A model generated the notes under the pieces. That model was given only the letters and a program-made list of their open reading frames with translations, had not been told where the DNA came from and searched no databases. A program made the position numbers and the translations under genes. Below are positions 1-5,131 of a stretch of 32,226 nucleotides of DNA, piece after piece; the first letter of the stretch is position 1; every line of letters starts with the position of its first letter. Source of the DNA: Candidatus Poribacteria bacterium (lineage in GTDB: Bacteria > Poribacteria > WGA-4E > WGA-3G); the NCBI GenBank assembly GCA_028824125.1, contig JAPPES010000161.1, forward strand, positions 1-32,226, given 5' to 3'.

Positions 1-5
1 ATCAT

Positions 6-30
6 GGCGAATGCCATACGCGCATTCGTC
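6..30. repeat. Short intergenic hairpin
   Basis: Nine-base arms GGCGAATGC and GCATTCGTC (one G-U pair) flank a 7-base loop. It lies downstream of the minus-strand PHP gene together with a second hairpin at 69-90, so it may be a repeat or part of a transcript end. No U-tract is visible. Confidence 0.4.
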
Positions 31-68
31 TTTAGGCATTCCCCGCCTCGTCAGCGGGACCCTCTGCT

Positions 69-90
69 GGCGAGGTTTCCTAACCTCGCC
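69..90. repeat. Hairpin repeat, GGCGAGGTT family (copy 1)
   Basis: Perfect 9-base arms, GGCGAGGTT and AACCTCGCC, around a TCCT loop. Related copies lie at 1216-1237 (exact reverse complement), 7214-7235 and 7262-7283. All four are intergenic, so this is a dispersed palindromic repeat family. On the minus strand it sits about 30 bases past the PHP gene stop, and could also act as a transcript end. Confidence 0.8.
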
Positions 91-121
91 AATGTCAAGG
101 TAATTGTGGATTCCACTATAA

Positions 122-886
122 TTATGTGCTATTGGGATGCCAGAGATGTTCTTCAGTTATCCCCAATTCTTCTATAATTGGCGCAAGCAGTGAAAGTTCT
201 TCCAACTGTTTTAAGTTATGCGCATCGCTCCCGATGAGCAGTTTCACATCCCGCTCCAAGCAAAGTTGGTAGAACGCAATGAGATGACGTTGATTGTAAC
301 GTACCATCTTCGGGCTAATCTCTATACCTAACCCGCGCTGAGAGGCAAGATCAAGCTGATAAATCAACCGCTTCTGTTCAATATTGCGCATCATTTCTTG
401 TGCGAAAGCAGCGAGTTCTTCTGCAGAAAACTGGAAAACATCTGGAGAGAGAAGAAATGGATGAACAACGGCATCGGTAATAGGACATGCAATCGCTGCT
501 TCAAACATATAGATTTCGTGGAGTGCCACGCGCCGCGGATCGCGAAAACTTCTCGGTTGTGCTACACCACGCAAATGATAGTGATTCGGAGCCATTAGAA
601 CATAATCGAAATACGATGCTAAACGAATGTTAATTGAAGTAACCTGATATTCCAACATCTGTGACTCTACACCAAAATGCACTTCAATTGAGGGGTCCGC
701 TGCCTTTATTGCCTCTCGCGCGGCTTGAATCCTTTTTACTTTGGACTGATAGCTGTAATCATGGTCTGTTATTCCGATTGCTTCAGTCCCACGTTCTTGC
801 TGAAGTTCAATAATTTTTTCTATACTGAATCCATTCTCCGCGCATCCGGAAAGTTGTGTATGAATATGGTAGTCACAACTAAACAT
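122..886 (-). CDS. PHP-domain metal-dependent phosphoesterase
   Basis: A 254-residue protein with the motif set of the PHP (polymerase and histidinol phosphatase) family: H7-I-H9 in DYHIHT, GITDHD (D41, H42, D43), E74, NHYH (H102, H104), H142 and the C-terminal GSDAH (D221, H223). These are the expected ligands of a multinuclear metal centre that hydrolyses phosphoesters. The protein has no signal peptide and should be cytoplasmic. Length fits stand-alone PHP phosphatases such as HisK-type histidinol phosphatase, but no his genes are nearby, so the substrate is unknown. The ATG is preceded by GGAAGGAG, a strong ribosome binding site. A possible promoter lies at 921-949. It is the only gene on this strand at this end of the window. 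Confidence 0.88.
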   Translation of the reverse strand: MFSCDYHIHTQLSGCAENGFSIEKIIELQQERGTEAIGITDHDYSYQSKVKRIQAAREAIKAADPSIEVHFGVESQMLEYQVTSINIRLASYFDYVLMAPNHYHLRGVAQPRSFRDPRRVALHEIYMFEAAIACPITDAVVHPFLLSPDVFQFSAEELAAFAQEMMRNIEQKRLIYQLDLASQRGLGIEISPKMVRYNQRHLIAFYQLCLERDVKLLIGSDAHNLKQLEELSLLAPIIEELGITEEHLWHPNST

Positions 887-920
887 TTCTTACTCCTTCC
901 AACATTTTCATTCCTGTAAA

Positions 921-949
921 ATTATTGCAGACTTTTAGATGTATTGCAA
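921..949 (-). promoter_or_regulatory. Possible sigma70 promoter for the PHP gene
   Basis: Read on the minus strand, TTGCAA (944-949) and AATAAT (921-926) are separated by 17 bases and lie about 35 bases upstream of the PHP start codon. Each hexamer has one or two mismatches to consensus. The fit is reasonable but AT-rich sequence gives such matches by chance. Confidence 0.4.
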
Positions 950-1025
950 GAAAAAATTCAGGGCTATTTAGTTTTCGGTTTTTCTGGTGTATTTATCACA
1001 AATATTAATTTTTTATAGTGGTATT

Positions 1026-1061
1026 GTAGGTCGGGTTTTGCTCCGCTCTACACGAACCTAC
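1026..1061. repeat. Hairpin repeat, GTAGGTCGGGTTT family
   Basis: GTAGGTCGGGTTTTGC at the left end and a complementary ...CGAACCTAC at the right end form an imperfect stem. Related sequences occur at 8575-8600, 8649-8679 and 32156-32181, always between genes. It lies in the 536-base gap between the PHP gene and the exported-protein cluster. Confidence 0.7.
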
Positions 1062-1115
1062 GGTATAAACTCTCAGTAACGTTCATCAACTGGTCCTTCA
1101 TATAGTGACCTTTAA

Positions 1116-1334
1116 AATTATTGGGACACTTTGACAAATCTATTTTGGAAACATAACGGACAACAGTAGTTGAGCATCAAACTTTATGAAGTTTAAATAA
1201 ATATTTCGGTAAGGGGGCGAGGTTAGGAAACCTCGCCAGCAGTGGGGCCCCGCGTGTCTTGTGTGAACCGAAAATTACCGAATTAATAAATTAATCTTCA
1301 TACAGTTTGCGATACAAAAATGTCCCATTAATTG
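1116..1334. repeat. Inverted pair of repeat copies around a hairpin (MITE-like)
   Basis: The left arm begins AATTATTGGGACACTT (1116-1131) and includes TATGAAGTTTAAATAAATAT (from 1185), running on to TTCGGTAA at 1212. The right arm (1262-1334) is a diverged reverse complement: read on the minus strand it gives AATTAATGGGACAT, CGCAAACTGTATGAAG and TTCGGTAA in the same order. The centre holds the GGCGAGGTT-family hairpin at 1216-1237. A further copy in plus orientation lies at 7152-7210. The long imperfect terminal inverted repeats suggest a small non-autonomous mobile element. There is no gene in 887-1422 apart from this, the repeat at 1026-1061 and the promoters. Confidence 0.6.
1216..1237. 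repeat. Hairpin repeat, GGCGAGGTT family (copy 2)
   Basis: Exact reverse complement of the copy at 69-90, with perfect 9-base arms and a 4-base loop. It is at the centre of the inverted element 1116-1334. Confidence 0.75.
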
Positions 1335-1384
1335 TAAGTTTTTCTATAAAACTAAATAACTATGGTGTTTATGCTAATTTGGAC

Positions 1385-1412
1385 TTGACAATTTTCGTCC
1401 TTTTTGTATACT
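1385..1412 (+). promoter_or_regulatory. sigma70 promoter P1, upstream of the first anchored protein
   Basis: TTGACA at 1385-1390 and TATACT at 1407-1412 with a 16-base spacer. Transcription would start near 1419, only a few bases before the ATG of a 17-codon ORF at 1423. A near-identical sequence occurs at 2074-2102, so this promoter is one copy of a duplicated segment. Confidence 0.75.
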
Positions 1413-1422
1413 ACGTGATAGG

Positions 1423-1476
1423 ATGAATTTAACATCACGCTGCCCACTGGATGCAGCAAAAGAGAGAAGAAACTGA
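1423..1476 (+). pseudogene. 17-codon remnant of the small Cys-protein gene, possibly now a leader ORF
   Basis: ATG at 1423 opens a 17-residue ORF, MNLTSRCPLDAAKERRN, ending in TGA at 1474-1476. The same residues, with one substitution, form the C-terminus of the small protein at 2458-2679. The remnant is joined directly to a copy of the promoter region: GATAGGATG matches 2107-2115 and the sequence after it matches 2628 onward. I infer a duplication followed by a deletion that removed the 5' part of the gene. The stop codon is one base before the next ATG, the same spacing as in the intact copy, so it may still couple translation. With a start site near 1419 it would be almost leaderless. Confidence 0.6.
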
Positions 1477-1477
1477 C

Positions 1478-2050
1478 ATGTCTAAAAAAATGTTATGGGG
1501 ACTCGGTGTCCTCGTGCTACTGATCTGCACTGCGTTTGTGTTTATGACAGTGCGCAATACTTCGCCTCTACAAACGAAAGCATCTAACATTGATTGGAAG
1601 AATCCTACAAATGTCAACTGGCATGATCCAAAAACATTGGAATCTTACCGTGCCTTCTGGGGTGAGGATCCACCTTGGAATGGCGAATTCCAACATATTC
1701 GCGATAGTCAAGGTAAGGTCCGTAGATTTTATCGGAACAAACCTCTTGTGACAAATTATAATATCAGGATTGATTTCGTTCCCACACCCAAAGAACTTCG
1801 TCGGTACAAAGATTTGCAAGAAGCATGGACTGAAGAACAAGGGTTAGGAAATATCAATGAAGCAAACCGAATCATGATGGAAATGCAAGAACTTGTCAAT
1901 TCCGCACAAGGAGAAATTCCAATAGTTTTAGGGATTTCCTATTATGGAGACAAACGTTCTCCAGAGGAAATAATAAGAACAAATAATGAAGCTATCAGAG
2001 AACTCTACGAGTTCATGGAAATAGAACATTTGTTTAACACTGAACTTTAA
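1478..2050 (+). CDS. Membrane-anchored protein of unknown function
   Basis: I place the start at ATG 1478, giving 190 residues. AGAGAGAAGAA just upstream acts as the ribosome binding site, and the in-frame ATG at 1451 lies inside the remnant of the neighbouring gene. Residues about 6-26 (LWGLGVLVLLICTAFVFMTV) are one hydrophobic anchor with a basic start, so most of the protein should lie outside the cytoplasmic membrane. The first 27 residues closely match those of the protein at 2681-3340, but the rest does not: this protein continues with a Trp/Asn/Pro-rich stretch (DWKNPTNVNWHDP) and a helical, charged C-terminal half. I recognise no domain. The N-terminal identity is explained by the partial duplication, not by a shared function. 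Confidence 0.7.
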   Translation: MSKKMLWGLGVLVLLICTAFVFMTVRNTSPLQTKASNIDWKNPTNVNWHDPKTLESYRAFWGEDPPWNGEFQHIRDSQGKVRRFYRNKPLVTNYNIRIDFVPTPKELRRYKDLQEAWTEEQGLGNINEANRIMMEMQELVNSAQGEIPIVLGISYYGDKRSPEEIIRTNNEAIRELYEFMEIEHLFNTEL

Positions 2051-2073
2051 TCTGTTTTATTAATTTATTGGAC

Positions 2074-2102
2074 TTGACATTTTTCGCGTCTTTTATTATA
2101 CT
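2074..2102 (+). promoter_or_regulatory. sigma70 promoter P2, duplicate of P1
   Basis: TTGACA at 2074-2079 and TATACT at 2097-2102, 17-base spacer. The surrounding sequence, GGACTTGACA to GTGATAGGATG, matches the region at 1381-1425 with few changes. It is the upstream promoter of the cluster 2458-4995. Confidence 0.7.
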
Positions 2103-2136
2103 ATGTGATAGGATGTTAAAAAATGTGAAATTTTTC

Positions 2137-2167
2137 TTGACATCTAACATGTATTATCGTATAATAC
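2137..2167 (+). promoter_or_regulatory. Consensus sigma70 promoter P3 with palindrome over the -10
   Basis: TTGACA (2137-2142) and TATAAT (2160-2165) are both perfect consensus with the optimal 17-base spacer. The -10 is embedded in a palindrome, GTATTAT-CGT-ATAATAC (2151-2167), which could be an operator for a dimeric regulator. P3 lies 35-60 bases downstream of P2, so the cluster at 2458-4995 appears to have tandem promoters. Confidence 0.75.
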
Positions 2168-2171
2168 ATAA

Positions 2172-2457
2172 ATAGACATTAAAAATTCATGGTGAATGCG
2201 TGGATTTTTAACGTCGGGAAGGGGTGCTGAATGCACCGACAGTGTTATATGCCAAACGACACTGCCGATGCTTAGCACTGCCGTATCGTATATTTAGAAG
2301 TTCTACGACAGCGCTGGTCTCTATTTTATCATGGAGAGTCCGTGTAAGTCAATTTAGGGACCAGCAACCCCTACAGGGATTATTCCCACTTCGGACCTGC
2401 CCCTGTAGGCCTGTCTAAACATTTAACTTGCTTCATAATACAATAAAGGAGCATAAG
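2172..2457 (+). other. Long leader with hairpins before the exported-protein operon
   Basis: From the expected P3 start site to the ATG at 2458 there are about 285 bases without a convincing gene. Hairpins are visible: GGTGC-TGAAT-GCACC (2223-2237), CAGTGT...ACACTG (2240-2264) and CCTACAGGG...CCCTGTAGG (9-base arms, 2370-2409). The last looks like a dispersed intergenic repeat. I compared the sequence by eye with common riboswitch cores (cyclic di-GMP, cobalamin, glycine) and saw no match. It could be a structured regulatory leader or simply a repeat-rich UTR. Confidence 0.35.
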
Positions 2458-2679
2458 ATGAGACAGTACTACAAACCACTTCTCATATCAATTCTAATTA
2501 CACTGATAATAACAAGCGGTTTGCTGCTGCTTGGCACTTATGATGCCACGCAGGCAGACACGTTTGACTGTGAACGGATAAGATTGGACTGCATTCCACG
2601 TGGCGAAAGACCGATCTGTCCGGATATGAATTTAACCCCACGCTGCCCACTGGATGCAGCAAAAGAGAGGAGAAACTAA
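2458..2679 (+). CDS. Small exported Cys-containing protein, function unknown
   Basis: A 73-residue protein starting at ATG 2458 behind AAGGAG (2446-2451); the in-frame TTG at 2428 has no such site. A basic N-terminus (MRQYYKP) is followed by a hydrophobic stretch at about residues 7-28 (LLISILITLIITSGLLLLG), then a small charged domain with four cysteines in CERIRLDC and ICPDMNLTPRC spacing. The cysteines could form two disulfides in the periplasm or bind a metal; that is inference. The stop codon is one base before the ATG of the next gene, so the two are probably translationally coupled. Its last 17 codons are duplicated at 1423-1476. I do not recognise a family. Confidence 0.65.
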   Translation: MRQYYKPLLISILITLIITSGLLLLGTYDATQADTFDCERIRLDCIPRGERPICPDMNLTPRCPLDAAKERRN

Positions 2680-2680
2680 C

Positions 2681-3340
2681 ATGCAGAAAATAACGCTTTT
2701 GGGACTCGGTGTCCTCGTGCTACTGATTTGCACTGTGTTTGTATTTATGACAGTGCGCAATCTTGCTGAGATTCGGCAACTCAAAGAAGAGACTGCCGTA
2801 GTAGAAAAACTATTAGAAGATAGCAACAAGCCAAAACCTGTTGAGAAAGCTGATGAACAACCCCCTGCTGAACAGGGTTTCAAATGGGTGTGGCATAATG
2901 ACCACTGGGACAAAGTGCCAGTGGCACAAACGGACGATGCTCCTCACGTCACGCCTGTTGATATTCACGAACAAGCACGACTAAAAAGACAGGCTGAAGC
3001 ACGAGCAGAAGCTGACAAATTCAATGCAGCGATGGCAGCTGCAAAGACGGCACGTGAACGAAACCAGCTCATAATGCAGCAGATGGAAAATAGTCCATAT
3101 TTCGAACTGCAGATAGATCACTATAATTTCTTGAAGGAACATCCTGATTTTAGCACCGCGACTGCCTCGCCAGAACTTCATGCCAAGTGGCGGGCTGCTG
3201 TCCGTGCAAAATACGATAAAATGCGCGCATTCTCCGATGAAATAACAGCCGACATGGAAAAGTTAGGTGGAACCACAATGGATCGTGCGCCGAAGAATCC
3301 GAAACCGATAGGGCTTGACGATGGAGGAGGTGACCAATAA
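2681..3340 (+). CDS. Membrane-anchored coiled-coil protein, function unknown
   Basis: A 219-residue protein starting at ATG 2681, with AGAGAGGAG at 2664-2672 as ribosome binding site. Residues about 5-27 form one transmembrane anchor, nearly identical to that of the protein at 1478-2050. Residues about 28-50 (EIRQLKEETAVVEKLLEDS) have coiled-coil character, followed by a Pro/Glu linker, a Trp-rich segment (FKWVWHNDHWDKVPV) and a long Ala/Lys/Glu/Arg-rich helical region (residues about 100-190). The tail is Gly/Asp-rich. The stop overlaps the next start as TAATG, with GGAGGAGG at 3323-3330 serving the next gene. It probably acts with its neighbours at the cell envelope, but no domain is recognised. 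Confidence 0.72.
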   Translation: MQKITLLGLGVLVLLICTVFVFMTVRNLAEIRQLKEETAVVEKLLEDSNKPKPVEKADEQPPAEQGFKWVWHNDHWDKVPVAQTDDAPHVTPVDIHEQARLKRQAEARAEADKFNAAMAAAKTARERNQLIMQQMENSPYFELQIDHYNFLKEHPDFSTATASPELHAKWRAAVRAKYDKMRAFSDEITADMEKLGGTTMDRAPKNPKPIGLDDGGGDQ

Positions 3341-4995
3341 TGTTAAACTTCACATGTTTACCACTATTACTTTTTTCAATTTGTGCTCTTTTCCTTCCGA
3401 TTAGTCCTCTTGCCTTTGCTCATGAGTTGCCAGCGGAAGACATCACAACCAGTGAGGGGTCAACGCACGAGATTTCGAACTTAGATCAAGCAGATGCGGC
3501 ACATACCAAGTATGAAGGCAAATTGACAGCTGCGAGAGTCGATATGTCTGTCTTGAGATACGATCGCGATCTTATTCAAAAGGGGCTTGATAACGATCTA
3601 TCTGGTCTTACGAATGCGATAGAAGGTGGCGCTGCGACTTTCCTTGCGGGTAAGCGGCCTGATGCATCTGCGGCGATTGCGCTTGCGCGTGAAATTCGGG
3701 ATTTTCTTAAGAAAGGTCAAAACCGTGCAATCCGTGAGAAGTTGATAGACAAGTATAGTGAGATAGCCAATAAGAATACGGATTTAGCCGATGTCTTTGC
3801 CGATCGCGAACTGTTTTACGCAGAATATGGTAAACGTTGGACACACGATTCGGTAGACAGAGGCCTGACAAATAATCCTGTGCCAAAAAGAACAAACAAA
3901 GGCAGTTTATCCTCTATGCAGATACATATTCCGCCTTTGTCTTTATCGTGTGCGAATGGATGCGGTCACTATTTTGTTGATAGCAGATGGACGTTAGTGG
4001 ATGACTATTGGGCCGGCGTATTTCCGAGGAACAACTATACGGAAGTTTCACTATCTTCTATTGTCTCGTCTGCGACGGATAGTCATCAGAAGGTTTGTAG
4101 TGTCACACCACATAGTAACTATTCGTATTATAGTTGTCCTGCACATGGGTATCCAGGTTGTGACAAATCTTATGAACACTATATCTCTTGTCTTGGCGGT
4201 TGTAGCACAAAAGGCCCGCCTGAGTGGGCTTTAGTGGATAGTTATGGCAAAATGACCAATAAACGGACGCAAAAACCGGGGCCTTTGATGCTGCTTCATG
4301 AAAATGTCACAATCTCTGCTCATAAAACGCAATGCCCCAAATCCGTATCTAATGGGTGGGGCGGTACAAAGACATGTCCCTACTGGTATTATAGTTGTAA
4401 TAGTCAATCGTGTCCGAATGCGAGTAATCATGTCTCAGGTTCAGGCAGTGGTAGCACGGCATCAACTCCCTCAGAAAATGGGAATTGCGACACGGATGGC
4501 AATGATAATCAAGGCAATGGCAATGGTAATCAGGGTAATGGCAACGGCGGTGGTCCACCCCTTGCCAACGGAGACTGCAACACAAATGGCAATGGAAATG
4601 GCAATAACGGCAATGGAAATAGTAATAACGGCAATGGAAATGGTGCCCCCGTAGCCAATGGTGGTTGTACCCCAACGCCAACGCTCGTCAACTGCGATAA
4701 GCGTTATGACTATAGATGCTACGTCAAAGTAAGTAATGCTTATGAACACCATGTGAATTGTCCCGGTTGTTATGATGGATATTGGACGTGCAATAGTTCC
4801 GATGTGGCAGAACACGGACTACGTAGCTGCACGCGCCCGATTCAACGACCTGGGGGTACTCGGTGTGACAACCAATGGCGGCGATGCGCCCATAACCCAT
4901 ATACGCCAAATGGAGGTGTTGAGTTTTTTGACACCGCACCGCGGTGTAGCACGTCGCCGCGTTACCTTGAGTGTTCAGGCCCTGTATTACCTTAA
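3340..4995 (+). CDS. Secreted Cys-rich protein with Gly/Asn repeat tract
   Basis: A 551-residue protein with a classical signal peptide (about residues 1-27, ending SPLAFA before HELPAE). Residues about 28-180 are helical and charged. Residues about 195-365 are rich in Cys, Tyr and Trp (SCANGCGHYFVDS, CPAHGYPGC, CPYWYYSC). Residues about 385-445 are a low-complexity Asn-Gly tract. The C-terminal 100 residues are again Cys-rich (CDKRYDYRC, NCPGCYDGYWTC). The Cys content suggests many disulfides or metal sites outside the cytoplasm. Five N-X-S/T sequons lie in the mature part: N232, N260, N322, N360 and N485. The start overlaps the previous stop and has a strong GGAGGAGG site. A 59-bp inverted-repeat element is inserted right after the stop. 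Family not recognised; a surface or adhesive role is only a guess. Confidence 0.75.
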   Translation: MLNFTCLPLLLFSICALFLPISPLAFAHELPAEDITTSEGSTHEISNLDQADAAHTKYEGKLTAARVDMSVLRYDRDLIQKGLDNDLSGLTNAIEGGAATFLAGKRPDASAAIALAREIRDFLKKGQNRAIREKLIDKYSEIANKNTDLADVFADRELFYAEYGKRWTHDSVDRGLTNNPVPKRTNKGSLSSMQIHIPPLSLSCANGCGHYFVDSRWTLVDDYWAGVFPRNNYTEVSLSSIVSSATDSHQKVCSVTPHSNYSYYSCPAHGYPGCDKSYEHYISCLGGCSTKGPPEWALVDSYGKMTNKRTQKPGPLMLLHENVTISAHKTQCPKSVSNGWGGTKTCPYWYYSCNSQSCPNASNHVSGSGSGSTASTPSENGNCDTDGNDNQGNGNGNQGNGNGGGPPLANGDCNTNGNGNGNNGNGNSNNGNGNGAPVANGGCTPTPTLVNCDKRYDYRCYVKVSNAYEHHVNCPGCYDGYWTCNSSDVAEHGLRSCTRPIQRPGGTRCDNQWRRCAHNPYTPNGGVEFFDTAPRCSTSPRYLECSGPVLP

Positions 4996-5065
4996 TTGTT
5001 CAGGACTTACGCAGTTTCTCTTAAAGTCCCCCTGATAAGGGGGAAATGCGTAAGTCCTGATTGTT
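4995..5065. mobile_element. 59-bp MITE-like element with 6-bp target duplication
   Basis: The element at 5001-5059 has perfect 13-base terminal inverted repeats, CAGGACTTACGCA and TGCGTAAGTCCTG, and an inner CCCCC...GGGGG stem (5028-5032 with 5039-5043). It is flanked by the direct repeat ATTGTT at 4995-5000 and 5060-5065, as expected for a target-site duplication. There is no coding capacity, so a transposase would have to act in trans. The insertion begins at the last base of the upstream stop codon and leaves that gene intact. The hairpin could also serve as a transcription barrier. Confidence 0.8.
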
Positions 5066-5094
5066 AAAAGGTGTTTTAACCATCACTCAAACCC

Positions 5095-5118
5095 AGGCAG
5101 GTACTGCGGTACCTGCCT
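5095..5118. repeat. Perfect hairpin just upstream of the STT3 start
   Basis: Ten-base arms AGGCAGGTAC and GTACCTGCCT around a TGCG loop, ending 13 bases before the ATG at 5132. There is no U-tract, so it is not a typical terminator. It occupies the region where a Shine-Dalgarno sequence would be expected and could influence translation of the next gene. It may also be a dispersed repeat. Confidence 0.6.
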
Positions 5119-5131
5119 ACTCATCAATTCA

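Noticed and set aside
2113..2175. 20-codon ORF after promoter P2
   Set aside because: It has no ribosome binding site, runs through promoter P3 and encodes nothing recognisable; probably chance.
2172..2457. Known riboswitch upstream of the exported-protein operon
   Set aside because: No match by eye to cyclic di-GMP, cobalamin, glycine or similar cores; left as an unassigned leader.
4298..4815. Open frames on both strands inside the secreted-protein gene
   Set aside because: They are produced by the repetitive Asn-Gly codons (AATGGCAA-type) and have no ribosome binding site or plausible composition.
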